The notes below the pieces were generated by a model. The model was not told where the DNA came from and made no database searches. It saw only the letters and a list, made by a program, of their open reading frames with translations. From positions 1,426,001 through 1,490,000 of the forward strand of contig NZ_JADQDK010000001.1 of NCBI RefSeq assembly GCF_019263705.2: a stretch of DNA of 64,000 bases. Reading direction: 5' to 3'. Origin of the DNA: Pseudonocardia abyssalis. GTDB taxonomy: Bacteria > Actinomycetota > Actinomycetes > Mycobacteriales > Pseudonocardiaceae. This document shows, piece after piece, positions 1 to 8,567 of the stretch; position 1 is the first letter of the stretch, and the number at the start of each line of letters is the position of its first letter. A program made the position numbers and the translations under genes.

Positions 1-1
1 G

Positions 2-1183
2 ATCGCTCAGGCCCGCCGACTCACCGAGACCCTCACCGCCACCCTCGCCGCCCACGAGTCCGGGGAGATCGACGGCAGCAGGGTTCGCGCTATCTGCGAC
101 GCCACCCACACCCTCTCCGAGGACGACGCGATTCGGGTGCAGGACCGGGTTCTGCCGAACGCCGCCCGTCAGAGCCGGGCCCAGCTCGTCGCCGCGCTGC
201 GCCGGGCCGTCATCGCCGTCGACCCCGAGGGTGCCAACGACCGCCACGCCCGGGCCCGCCGCGACCGGCGCGTGATGGTCGGCGCGGAGGACGAGGGGAT
301 GGCGTCGCTGTGGGCCCTGCTCGCCGCGCCCGATGCGCTCGCCGCCCACCAGTGGCTCACCCGGTTGGCCCGCGGCCTCGGCTCCGACGACCCCCGTGGC
401 ATGGACGCGCGCCGCGCCGACCTGCTCGTCGGCCTCCTCACCGGACAGGTCGCCGTCACCGACCCGGCCGTCACCGACCCGGCCGTCACCGACCCGGCCG
501 TCACCGACCCGACTGTCACCGACCCCGGGGACGAATCGGCCGAGGGTGCGCGCCCGGGGGAGGCCGAGGAGTCGGGTAACGGCCGCTCCGTGCTCCGGGT
601 GGCGCCGGTGAACCCCGGCAAACCCCTGGTCCACGTCGTGATCCCGTACTCCACCCTCACCGGCGCCGACGACCAGCCGTGCGAGCTGGCCGGGTTCGGC
701 CCCGTCCCGGCTGACCTGGCCCGCGAGATCGCCGCGGACGCGGTATGGAAACGGCTGGTCACCGACCCGCTCTCCGGGGCCCTGCTCGACCACGGCCGCA
801 CCACCTACCGGCCACCCGCTGCGCTCACCGACTTCGTCCGCGCCCGCGACGTGCACTGCCGCTCACCCCTGTGTCGACGACGGGCCCTCGACTCCGAGCT
901 CGACCACACCGTCCCCTACCCGCACGGTCCCACCGCCGAGCACAACCTCACCCACGGCTGCACCGTGCATCACCACGAGAAGCACTCACCCGGCTGGAGC
1001 GTCGTCCAGTACCCCGACGGCACTCTCGAGTGGACGACCCCCACCGGGCACACCTACGTCAGCGAGCCCTTCGACTACCGGCCCGAGCCCGATCCGCCAC
1101 CCCGGCGCCCGGGGCGGCGCCGGCGACTCCTCCTGGACTGGACTTCGATCGCCGACCCCGCGGCCGACACCCCACCGTTCTGA
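2..1183 (+). CDS. DUF222/HNH endonuclease (13E12 repeat family), 5' truncated by window edge
   Basis: The open frame runs from the first bases of the window, so the true start lies upstream; the GTG at 137 is internal. The N-terminal visible part is helical and matches DUF222 (13E12 family). The C-terminal third carries an HNH nuclease core: CRSPLCRRR, then LDHTVPYPHGPT, EHNLTHGC and HHHEKHSPGW, giving the zinc and metal-binding Cys/His set. Between them is an Asp/Glu-rich linker with five copies of a VTDPx pentapeptide. This family is multicopy in mycobacteria and other actinobacteria; it is thought to be a nuclease, but its biological role is not established. Nothing next to it marks an intein or phage. 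Confidence 0.85.
   Translation: MAQARRLTETLTATLAAHESGEIDGSRVRAICDATHTLSEDDAIRVQDRVLPNAARQSRAQLVAALRRAVIAVDPEGANDRHARARRDRRVMVGAEDEGMASLWALLAAPDALAAHQWLTRLARGLGSDDPRGMDARRADLLVGLLTGQVAVTDPAVTDPAVTDPAVTDPTVTDPGDESAEGARPGEAEESGNGRSVLRVAPVNPGKPLVHVVIPYSTLTGADDQPCELAGFGPVPADLAREIAADAVWKRLVTDPLSGALLDHGRTTYRPPAALTDFVRARDVHCRSPLCRRRALDSELDHTVPYPHGPTAEHNLTHGCTVHHHEKHSPGWSVVQYPDGTLEWTTPTGHTYVSEPFDYRPEPDPPPRRPGRRRRLLLDWTSIADPAADTPPF
455..529 (+). repeat. In-frame 15-bp tandem repeat (VTDPx x5)
   Basis: Five consecutive 15-bp units of the type GTCACCGACCCGGCC encode VTDPA, VTDPA, VTDPA, VTDPT and VTDPG inside the HNH protein linker. The first three units are identical. It is in frame, so copy-number change would only alter linker length. 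Confidence 0.9.
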
Positions 1184-1480
1184 CCCCCTGGTCTGGCAGC
1201 TTCCTGCCGTCCCGACTCTCTGTGTGCTCGCCCACGATCTGTTCGTCGCCACGCCTCCTGTCGCGGGGCCTGTGTCGCCGGGCCTGTGTCGGAGCACCAC
1301 TCCGTCCGCCGCGCCGGGTCGCCTGCGTGTCGACCGGCACCCCGCTCCCGTCCTGTACCGCCCCGCCCCGCCCCGCCCCGCCCCGCCCCGCCCCGGACCG
1401 CCCCGCCCCGCCCCGGACCGCTTTCCACGGCTGCGGGGCCCGTTCTCGACCGGCGGAACGCGCACGGCGTCAGGGCGCGG
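1184..1480. other. Gene-free stretch between HNH gene and crotonase
   Basis: No supported gene is seen in these 297 bases between two convergent genes. The only structure is a C-rich pentamer tract at 1358-1420. No clear rho-independent terminator with a T-run is visible. Confidence 0.6.
1358..1420. repeat. CCGCC pentamer tandem tract
   Basis: A run of CCGCC/CCCCG pentamers ends in two exact adjacent copies of a 20-bp higher-order unit (1381-1400 and 1401-1420, each closing with GGACCG). It lies between the convergent ends of the HNH and crotonase genes. It looks like slippage-prone simple sequence; no function is evident. Confidence 0.85.
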
Positions 1481-2242
1481 TCAGGTGCCCGTCCACACGG
1501 GTGCGCGCTTCTCCCGGAAGGCGAGCGGGCCCTCCTGCGCGTCGGCCGAGCGGTAGACCGGATCCCAGATCTCCTCGGCGCGGTCGTAGGCCTCGGCGCG
1601 GGGGTGGGTCGCGGACAGATACGCGGTGCGCTTGGCCGCCAGCACCGACAACGGGGCGTTCGCGGCGATCCGTTCGGCGAGTCGCTGGGTCCGCTCCCGC
1701 AGGTCGGCGAGGGGGACGACGTCGTTGACCAGCCCGTGCTCCCGCGCCCGGTCCGCGCCGATCGGGTCACCGGTCAGCAGGATCTCCAGCGCGACCCGCG
1801 GCGGGACCAACCACGACAGCGGCGCCGCCCACGGCGACCCGCGCCCGACCTTCACCTCCGACACCGCGAACCGCGCGTGCTCGGCGGCGACGACGAGGTC
1901 GCACTGCTGGGCGAGCAGGAACCCGCCGCCGTACGCGATGCCGTTGACCGCGGCGATCGTCGGTTTGGCGACCTCGACGTTGCGCCCGATCTGGGGCAGG
2001 AAGTCCGGGGGCGGGACGGTCAGGCCGGTCGCGTTCATCTCCTTGAGGTCGCCGCCCGAGCAGAACGCCTTCTCCCCGGCCCCGGTCAGGACGAGCACCC
2101 GTGCCCCGTCGTCGGCGTTGAAGCGGTGGATCCCGGCGAACAGGCCTTCCCGCACGTCGCGGCTCAGCGCGTTGTGCGCCTCCGGCCGGTCGATGGTCAG
2201 CCAGGCGACGCGGTTGTCGATCTCGTAGCGCACGGTGGGCAT
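1481..2242 (-). CDS. Enoyl-CoA hydratase/isomerase family protein
   Basis: A 253-aa crotonase-fold protein of usual length. Visible signatures are the N-terminal WLTIDRPEAHNALS strand, the CoA/oxyanion segment AFCSGGDLKEM, and NGIAYGGGFLLAQQCDLVVA, the second oxyanion-hole loop. The family hydrates or isomerises acyl-CoA thioesters in the cytosol. It starts with ATG at 2242 and is divergent from the acyl-CoA ligase starting 74 bp away, so the two probably serve one acyl-CoA pathway from a shared promoter region. Substrate cannot be told; the catalytic Glu pair is not clearly conserved in the SEVKVGRG region, so isomerase or hydrolase activity is also possible. Confidence 0.85.
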   Translation of the reverse strand: MPTVRYEIDNRVAWLTIDRPEAHNALSRDVREGLFAGIHRFNADDGARVLVLTGAGEKAFCSGGDLKEMNATGLTVPPPDFLPQIGRNVEVAKPTIAAVNGIAYGGGFLLAQQCDLVVAAEHARFAVSEVKVGRGSPWAAPLSWLVPPRVALEILLTGDPIGADRAREHGLVNDVVPLADLRERTQRLAERIAANAPLSVLAAKRTAYLSATHPRAEAYDRAEEIWDPVYRSADAQEGPLAFREKRAPVWTGT

Positions 2243-2316
2243 GCCGTCCCCTCTCGACGTGGCGTGTACGGCCCAGCATGCTGGCGCCCCAACGGCGTCG
2301 CGACACGGAGGTCGGC

Positions 2317-3999
2317 GTGGACCTGTTCACAGCCAGGATCGATGTCACCACCCTGCGGGGCAGGAGGGCCGTCCACCGCTGGGAACGGACGTCGGTCGGC
2401 GACGTGTTCGAGCGCCTGACCTGGAGCTATCCGGACAAGACGGCGATCACCGGCTGGGCGGGGGCGTTCGGTGAGGAGCGGTTCGCCGCCGTCACCTACC
2501 GGCAGGCGGACGAGGTCGCCGGCCAGGTCGCCCACGCACTGGCCGCCGCCGGGCTCGAACCGGGTGCGCGGGTGCTGCTGTTCTGCGAGAACTCGGTCGA
2601 GGCGTTCCTCGCGAAGATCGGGATCGCGAAGGCGGGCATGGTGGCGATGCCGATGAACCCGGCACTCGCCCCGGACGTGCAGGAGCACCTGATCCGGCAC
2701 GCGCAGCCCGGGCTCGCGATCGTCGACGCCGAGCTGTGGCCGCGGGCGGAGGCGGCGTTCACGGCCACCGGGCTCCGCGTGGCGGCGACCGTCACGATCG
2801 GCGGCGGCCCCGTCGCCGGGAGCCCGTCGTTCGGGGAGTTCGTCGCGGGGCACCCGACCGACGAGCCCACCGTCGAGATCCACGGCGACGACATCTGGGA
2901 GCTGCTCTACACCTCGGGCACCACCGCGATGCCCAAGGGCGTCATGATCTCGCACAGTGCGAGCCACCTCGCGGCGCTCAACTTCACCGTCTCCCTGACG
3001 CGCGGTCTGCGCCTGGAGACCGACCTGGCTCTGGTCTGCTTCCTCCCGGTGATCTACCACGTCGGCGACCAGATCTTCACGCTGTCCGCGTTCCTCGCGG
3101 GTGGGTCGCTGGTGATCGGTCGCCGGCCGGTCCCCGACCAGGTGGCCGCCGCGATCGAGTCCGAGCGGGCGACGGCGGTGTGGGCGGGATCGCCGCAGTT
3201 CGTCACCGCGTTGACCGCGGAGTTCGACACCGCGGGCCGGGACGCGTCGAGCCTGACGGTGCTCGTCTACGGCTGGGGCGCGCTCCCGCTCGAGACCTAC
3301 GCGGCGCTGCGGCGCCAGGCCGATCCCGTGGTGCTCGGCATCTTCGGGCAGACCGAGGCCATCGCGTGCCACCGCTTCTGGCCGGAGAAGTGGCCGGAGG
3401 TCTACGAGCGCAGCGCACCGGCGGTCAACTACGTCGGGCTGCCGAGCCCGCTGCTGGCCTCCGACGTCGTCGACGAGACGGGGGAGTCGCTGCGCGACCG
3501 GCCGGGCGTCCCGGGGGAGGCGGTCTACCGCAGCCCGATCGTCACCGCGGGCTACTACCTCGACGAGGCCGCGACCCGCGAGGCGTTCCGCGGGGGATGG
3601 TTCCACTCGGGCGACAGTGCCGCGGTCGACGGGGACGGCCTGCGGATCATGGTCGACCGCTTCAAGGACATCGTGAAGTCCGGCGGGGAGAACGTGTCCA
3701 GCATCCGGGTGGAGTCGGTGCTCCACGGGCACCCGGCCGTCGAGCGGGCCGCGGTGATCGGCCTGCCGCACGAGCACTGGGGCGAGGCCGTGACCGCGGT
3801 CGTCGTCCTGCGCCCGGGTCACGAGGCGGACGAGGCCGGCATCATCGCGCACTGCCGGGCCCGGCTCGGCGGACACGAGACGCCGAAGGCGGTGGTCGTC
3901 GCGGACGCGCTCCCGCAGACCGTCGGCGGGAAGATCCTCAAGTACAAGCTGCGGGTCGCGCACGCCGGGCTGTACGAGTCACCGCCCGGTTTCGGTTAG
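2317..3999 (+). CDS. AMP-dependent acyl/aryl-CoA ligase (ANL superfamily)
   Basis: A 560-aa adenylating enzyme that should activate a carboxylic acid with ATP and CoA. Motifs in order: P-loop-like LLYTSGTTAMPKGVM (Gly of the usual TTG replaced by Ala), GIFGQTEA, the hinge WFHSGDSAAVDGDG, VDRFKDIVKSGGENVSS, and the C-terminal catalytic-Lys region GGKILKYKLR. The GTG at 2317 is preferred over an upstream ATG at 2278 because GGAGG (2307-2311) sits 5 nt before it. It is divergent from the crotonase and followed 30 bp later by the formyltransferase; a candidate iron box overlaps its stop codon. Fatty-acid or aromatic-acid specificity is undecided. Confidence 0.88.
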   Translation: MDLFTARIDVTTLRGRRAVHRWERTSVGDVFERLTWSYPDKTAITGWAGAFGEERFAAVTYRQADEVAGQVAHALAAAGLEPGARVLLFCENSVEAFLAKIGIAKAGMVAMPMNPALAPDVQEHLIRHAQPGLAIVDAELWPRAEAAFTATGLRVAATVTIGGGPVAGSPSFGEFVAGHPTDEPTVEIHGDDIWELLYTSGTTAMPKGVMISHSASHLAALNFTVSLTRGLRLETDLALVCFLPVIYHVGDQIFTLSAFLAGGSLVIGRRPVPDQVAAAIESERATAVWAGSPQFVTALTAEFDTAGRDASSLTVLVYGWGALPLETYAALRRQADPVVLGIFGQTEAIACHRFWPEKWPEVYERSAPAVNYVGLPSPLLASDVVDETGESLRDRPGVPGEAVYRSPIVTAGYYLDEAATREAFRGGWFHSGDSAAVDGDGLRIMVDRFKDIVKSGGENVSSIRVESVLHGHPAVERAAVIGLPHEHWGEAVTAVVVLRPGHEADEAGIIAHCRARLGGHETPKAVVVADALPQTVGGKILKYKLRVAHAGLYESPPGFG

Positions 4000-4009
4000 C
4001 CTCTCCTCA
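3991..4009. promoter_or_regulatory. Candidate iron box (IdeR/DmdR operator) before formyltransferase
   Basis: TTCGGTTAGCCTCTCCTCA matches the 19-bp actinobacterial iron-box consensus TTAGGTTAGGCTAACCTAA at 14 positions by hand alignment. It covers the stop codon of the ligase and ends about 20 bp before the formyltransferase start. A second box lies before the ABC exporter genes (8465-8483). Regulation by iron is inferred. Confidence 0.5.
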
Positions 4010-4029
4010 CCATTGGCGTCGAGGAGAGG

Positions 4030-4995
4030 ATGGCGATGCGCGTCGTCGCGTTCGGGTACATGACCTGGGGCCGCCGGACCATCGAGGCGGTGCTCGCCGC
4101 CGGGCACGAGGTGCCGTTGATCGTCACCCACCAGGACAGCGACAACGCCTACGAGAAGATCTTCAACGAGTCGGTCGCGGAGCTCGCCGCGGAGTACCGC
4201 ATCCCGGTGCTGGTCCGGGACCGTGCCGTCGACGACGAGGTCAGGGCCGCGATCGCCGCGGCGGAGGCCGACGTCATGGTCGTGTCGAACTGGCGGACGT
4301 GGCTGCCGCCGGAGGTCTTCTCGATCCCGCGGCTGGGCACGCTCAACGTCCACGACGCCCTGCTGCCCGCCTACGCGGGCTTCGCGCCCCTGAACTGGGC
4401 GCTGATCAACGACGAGCCCGAGGTCGGGGTCACCGCGCACATGATGAACGACGAGTTCGACGCGGGCGACGTCGTGCTCCAGCGCTGCACCGCGATCTCC
4501 GACGACGACACCGTCGTCGAGCTGTTCGACCGGACGCTCGCGATGTTCGGTCCGATCACCGTCGACGCGCTGGAGCTGATCGCGTCGGGCCGCACCGACT
4601 GGGCGCCCCAGGACCGCCGCGCGGCCTCCTACTTCCACCGGCGCACCGAGGAGGAGAACCGGATCGACTTCGGCTGGTCGGCCCGGGAGCTGTTCAACCT
4701 GGTCCGGGCCCAGGTCGACCCGTACCCGAACGCCTACTGCTTCCACGGTGCGCGGCGGTTGCGGATCCTGCGCGCCTCCGTCACCCCGACGCCCTACGGC
4801 GGTACCCCCGGCCGGATCTTCATCCGCGACGGCCACGGGGTCGTCGTGGTGGCCGGCGCCGACGCGCGGCACGGCCGCAACCCCGGCCTGCGCATCGACC
4901 GCCTGCGCCTCGACGACGGCACCGAGCTCTCCGGCGTCGAGTACTTCACGCGCATGGGCGGCTACCTGACCTCGCACCCCGCCCCGGAGGCCTGA
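4030..4995 (+). CDS. Formyltransferase family protein (siderophore-type or sugar/amine N-formyltransferase)
   Basis: A 321-aa protein of the methionyl-tRNA formyltransferase fold. The catalytic set is present: Asn and His in GTLNVHDALLP and the Asp in FDAGDVVLQ, which transfer formyl from N10-formyl-tetrahydrofolate to an amine. The HxSLLP-like loop reads VHDALLPAYAGFAPLNW, unlike housekeeping Fmt, so a specialised substrate is likely (for example N-hydroxyornithine in hydroxamate siderophores). GAGGAGAGG precedes ATG 4030; ATG 4036 is an equally good start. It converges with an ABC exporter pair 7 bp downstream, and both sides carry iron-box-like sites, which supports a siderophore role; no peptide synthetase is in the window. 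Confidence 0.75.
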   Translation: MAMRVVAFGYMTWGRRTIEAVLAAGHEVPLIVTHQDSDNAYEKIFNESVAELAAEYRIPVLVRDRAVDDEVRAAIAAAEADVMVVSNWRTWLPPEVFSIPRLGTLNVHDALLPAYAGFAPLNWALINDEPEVGVTAHMMNDEFDAGDVVLQRCTAISDDDTVVELFDRTLAMFGPITVDALELIASGRTDWAPQDRRAASYFHRRTEEENRIDFGWSARELFNLVRAQVDPYPNAYCFHGARRLRILRASVTPTPYGGTPGRIFIRDGHGVVVVAGADARHGRNPGLRIDRLRLDDGTELSGVEYFTRMGGYLTSHPAPEA

Positions 4996-5002
4996 CGCGC
5001 GG

Positions 5003-6772
5003 TCAGGACGACGCGCTCCACGCCTCCCACAGCCGGGAGTAGTGCCCGCCCGCCGCGACCAGCTCGTCGTGCGTGCCGTGCTCGACGACGCGGCCGTCGT
5101 GCATCACCACGACGACGTCGGCGGTGGCGGCCTGGGTGAGCCGGTGCGCGATCACGATGCCCGTGCGCCCGCGCAGCGCGGCGCGCGCGGACACCTCGAG
5201 GCGGCGTGCGCCCGCGCTGCCCGCCTCCGCGGTGGCCTCGTCGAGGATCGCGACCGGCGGGTCGGCGAGGACGAGCCGCGCCAGCGCGAGCTGCTGGGCC
5301 TCGACGACGGACAGCTCGTGCCCGCCCGCCCCGACGACGGTCCCCAGGCCGTCGGGCAGCAGGTCGACCCACCCGGTGGCGTCGACCGTCTCGAGGGCCG
5401 CGCGGATCTCCTCGTCGGTGGCGGTCGGGGCGGCGAGGCGCAGGTCGTCGGCGAGCGGCCCCGCGAAGACGTGCACCTCCTGGGTCACCAGCGCGATCGT
5501 GCGGCGCAGCAGGGTCTGTCCCTGGTCGGCCAGGCGCACCCCGCCGATGTGCACGGTGCCCCGCGTCGGCGGGCGGACCCCGGCGAGGATCGCCGCGAGC
5601 GTCGTCTTGCCCGCGCCGCTCGCCCCGACGAGCGCGACGTGCGCACCGTGGGCGACGTCGAGGTCGACGCCGTGCAGCACGTCGTGGCCCTCGACGTAGG
5701 AGTGCCCGACCGCGACGGCCTTCACCGCGCCGTCGGCCGCGCGCATCGGCGCTGCGGGCTCCGCGGGCGGCTCGACGTCGACGACGCCCACGAGCCGGGC
5801 CAGGCCCGCCGTGGCCGACTGCACCTTGTCGAGCAGGAAGAGCGCGGCGTTGATCGGGCCGAACAGGTTCGCGAAGTACAGCGCGGCGGCACTCGCCTCG
5901 CCGATCGTCGAGGTGCCGGAGCGGACCAGCAGGAACCCGGCGACCAACACCGACGTCAGCCCGATGAGCTCCGCGAGGTTGAGCCGTCCGAAGAACAGGG
6001 TGTGCAGGCGCAGCAGCCGGATCGCGACGTCGATGGAGGCGTCCACCCGGGCGCGGACCGCGTCGAGGTGCGTGGTCGCGAGCCGGAACGCGCGCACGGT
6101 GCGGGCGCCGCCGATGCTGTCGAGCAGCTGCTGCTGCTCGGTGCCGGCGACGGCGCGTTCCTCGGCGTAGATCGGCCCGGAGCTGCGCAGGTACCAGCGG
6201 GCCGTCAGCACCTGCACCGGGACGGCGAGCAGCGCGGCCGCGCCGAAGCGCCAGTCCAGCGCCGTCAGCCCGACCACCGTCAGCACGATGATCAGCGACG
6301 AGCGGGCGAAGTCGGGCAGGGCCGACCGGACCGCGTCGCTGATCACCGAGACGTCCTCGGTGACGCGCGAGGTGAGGTCGCCCGTGCCGCCCTGCTCGAT
6401 GCGCGCGAGCGGCAGGCGCAGCGCGTGGTCGACGAACGCCTCGCGCAGCGTCGCGAGCACCTGCTCGCCGAGCCGTGCGACGAGCACGAACCCGAGCACC
6501 GCGAGCGCGCCCTGCAGGACGGCCACGGCGACCAGGGCCAGCACCGGTTCCATGACGGACCCGTCGCCCGACCCCGACTGCGCGGCCGCCGCGATGTCCA
6601 CGATGCGGCCCAGCAGGGGGGCGGCGACCAGGCTGACGGCCGCGGCGCCGGCGAGGGTCAGCAGGGCGAAGCAGGCCAGCAGCCGGTGGGGGTGGATCAG
6701 GTCGACCACGGTCCGCCGCACGCGGGCGGGGGTGGCGACGGGGAGCAGCGCGCCCCCGCTCGCGGCCGTCAC
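5003..6772 (-). CDS. ABC exporter half-transporter, catalytic-site donor (TMD-NBD)
   Basis: 589 aa: six-helix exporter domain (about residues 20-310) followed by a nucleotide-binding domain. Walker A is intact (GASGAGKTT), Walker B and catalytic Glu are intact (VAILDEATAE) and the H-loop is present (IVIAHRLTQ), but the ABC signature is degenerate: LSVVEAQQLALAR instead of LSGGQ. This is exactly complementary to the partner encoded upstream, with which it overlaps by 4 nt (GTGA). Together they form a heterodimeric exporter with one consensus ATP site. Context (iron boxes, formyltransferase) suggests siderophore or other small-molecule export; drug export is the alternative. Confidence 0.88.
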   Translation of the reverse strand: MTAASGGALLPVATPARVRRTVVDLIHPHRLLACFALLTLAGAAAVSLVAAPLLGRIVDIAAAAQSGSGDGSVMEPVLALVAVAVLQGALAVLGFVLVARLGEQVLATLREAFVDHALRLPLARIEQGGTGDLTSRVTEDVSVISDAVRSALPDFARSSLIIVLTVVGLTALDWRFGAAALLAVPVQVLTARWYLRSSGPIYAEERAVAGTEQQQLLDSIGGARTVRAFRLATTHLDAVRARVDASIDVAIRLLRLHTLFFGRLNLAELIGLTSVLVAGFLLVRSGTSTIGEASAAALYFANLFGPINAALFLLDKVQSATAGLARLVGVVDVEPPAEPAAPMRAADGAVKAVAVGHSYVEGHDVLHGVDLDVAHGAHVALVGASGAGKTTLAAILAGVRPPTRGTVHIGGVRLADQGQTLLRRTIALVTQEVHVFAGPLADDLRLAAPTATDEEIRAALETVDATGWVDLLPDGLGTVVGAGGHELSVVEAQQLALARLVLADPPVAILDEATAEAGSAGARRLEVSARAALRGRTGIVIAHRLTQAATADVVVVMHDGRVVEHGTHDELVAAGGHYSRLWEAWSASS

Positions 6773-8451
6773 GACAGCACCGTCGCGCGGTAGTCGGCGT
6801 CGCCGCGCAGCAGCTCGGCGTGGGTGCCGGTCGCGGCGACCGCCCCGTCGCGGAGCACCACCACGGAGTCGGCGACGGCGAGCAGCGCAGGGCTGGTCGT
6901 CAGCAGCAGGGTCGTGTGCTGCGCCCGCAGGGTGCGCAGGCCGTCGGCGATGCGGGCCTCGGTGACGGTGTCGACCGCGGTGGTCGGGTCGTGCAGGACG
7001 AGGACGGGGGCGTGCGCGGCGAGCGCGCGGGCGAGTGCGACGCGCTGCCGCTGACCGCCCGAGAGCGACGACCCGCGCTCGGCGACGGCGGTGTCGTGGC
7101 CCGCGGGCAGTGCAGCGGCGACCTGGTCGGCGGCCGCTGCGGCGATCGCGCCGGCGGGGTCGCCGACGGCCACCGCGGTGAGGTTGTCGTGCAGGCTGCC
7201 GGTGAACAGGTCGGCGTCGTGGGTGGAGACGAGCACCGTGCCGCGCAGCTCGTGCGGGTCGATCTCGTCGAACGCGACGCCGTCGAGCAGGACCCTGCCT
7301 CCCCCCGGGTCGCGTTCGCGGCCCAACCAGGCCAGCAGGGCCGTCGCGGTCGGCGGGTCGGCGACCACGGCGACGATGCTCCCGGGCTCGGCGACGAGGT
7401 GGATGCCGGCTGTGGCGTCGGCGACGGCCGACACCCCGTCGAGTCGGAGCTCGCCGCGGACGGGGTTGGGCAGGGAGCCCTCGCCGGACCCGATCGAGTA
7501 CGGCGCGCCGAGCACGTCCACGATGCGCGCCGCGGACGCGCGGCCGATGGCGAACACCGCCGCGAGGTCCCCGACGACCTGTACCGGGCCGGTCAGGAAC
7601 TGCGCGAGCCCGACGGCGGAGACCAGCTCGCCGACGGAGATCGAGCCCCCCACGGCGAGGCCGCCCCCGACGAGTGCCACCAGCGCGAGGAACAGACCGT
7701 TGATCGACAGCACCGTGCCCTCGTACCCGCCCTGCGCGCGGGCGGTCGCCAGCGTGGCGCGCAGCGAGCCCCGGCTCACCCGTCGGTACCGCTCCAGCGC
7801 GTACTCCTCGGCGCCGATGCCCTTCAGCACGCGGACGCCCCGCACGAGGTCGGCGGCGACCCCGGACGCCCGCGCCGCCTCCTCCTGCTGGGCCGCGCTG
7901 CGCCTCTCCACGGGACGGCTCAGCAGCTGTGCGACGAACAGCAGCGGGGGGGTGCCGAGCAGGACCAGCAGGCCCAGCGGCACCGACATCGTCAGCAGCG
8001 CCGTGCCGGCGACCGCGACACCGGCCACCGCCGCGATGCCGACGGGCACCATGAACGCGGCGTCGGCCACGCGCCGGACGTCACCGGTCGCGATGCTGAC
8101 CAGGCCACCGGGCAGGTGACCCGCCTCGGCGCCGCCGCGGGGCGCGAGGATGCGCCCGGCCAGGCGCATCCGCAGCTCGCGCTCGGCGCCGACCGCGGCC
8201 AGCAGCGACTGCCGCGCCCCGAACCGCCAGCTCAGCGACAGGGTCACGAACGTCGCGGCGAGCACCCCGAGCCACAGCAGCAGGCCGCCGACGTCGCCGG
8301 TGGCGACACCGCGGTCGATCACCACGCCGACCAGTACGGGCACCAGCGCCTCACCGCCCTGGTGGCCGGTGTGCAGGGCCGACGCCGCCGCGAGGTGGCG
8401 TCTCTGACGGCCGAGCGTGGTGCGCAGGACCGCGGTACCCGTGGACGTCAC
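6769..8451 (-). CDS. ABC exporter half-transporter, degenerate ATP site (TMD-NBD)
   Basis: 560 aa from the GTG at 8451; a TTG 36 bases upstream would run through the iron box and is less likely. The exporter membrane domain occupies about residues 10-310. The NBD lacks a Walker A Lys ([12 protein letters not shown] in its place), has Asp-Pro instead of Asp-Glu after Walker B ([12 protein letters not shown]), and has Ser where the H-loop His belongs (LLTTSPALL). Its signature [15 protein letters not shown] is perfect. So it contributes only the signature half of the working ATP site. It is first gene of the two-gene operon and sits directly behind a candidate iron box. Confidence 0.87.
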   Translation of the reverse strand: MTSTGTAVLRTTLGRQRRHLAAASALHTGHQGGEALVPVLVGVVIDRGVATGDVGGLLLWLGVLAATFVTLSLSWRFGARQSLLAAVGAERELRMRLAGRILAPRGGAEAGHLPGGLVSIATGDVRRVADAAFMVPVGIAAVAGVAVAGTALLTMSVPLGLLVLLGTPPLLFVAQLLSRPVERRSAAQQEEAARASGVAADLVRGVRVLKGIGAEEYALERYRRVSRGSLRATLATARAQGGYEGTVLSINGLFLALVALVGGGLAVGGSISVGELVSAVGLAQFLTGPVQVVGDLAAVFAIGRASAARIVDVLGAPYSIGSGEGSLPNPVRGELRLDGVSAVADATAGIHLVAEPGSIVAVVADPPTATALLAWLGRERDPGGGRVLLDGVAFDEIDPHELRGTVLVSTHDADLFTGSLHDNLTAVAVGDPAGAIAAAAADQVAAALPAGHDTAVAERGSSLSGGQRQRVALARALAAHAPVLVLHDPTTAVDTVTEARIADGLRTLRAQHTTLLLTTSPALLAVADSVVVLRDGAVAATGTHAELLRGDADYRATVLS

Positions 8452-8464
8452 CGGTGGATCATGC

Positions 8465-8483
8465 CTAGGTAAGGCTGCCCTGT
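8465..8483 (-). promoter_or_regulatory. Candidate iron box before ABC exporter operon
   Basis: On the + strand the site reads CTAGGTAAGGCTGCCCTGT, 13 of 19 matches to TTAGGTTAGGCTAACCTAA; the left half CTAGGTAAG is 7/9. It ends 13 bp upstream of the GTG start of the exporter gene, a usual place for an IdeR/DmdR repressor site. Confidence 0.5.
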
Positions 8484-8567
8484 TCAAGTCGGATCTGGTG
8501 CTGGATGCCCGGGGGCGCTACGCTCCGGGCGGATAGTCAAACCTTTGATCGTTTCTCGGAGGAAGAC

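Noticed and set aside
2..1183. Mobile element or intein from the HNH domain
   Set aside because: The domain order is that of the chromosomal DUF222/13E12 family; no terminal repeats, splice motifs or integrase are seen.
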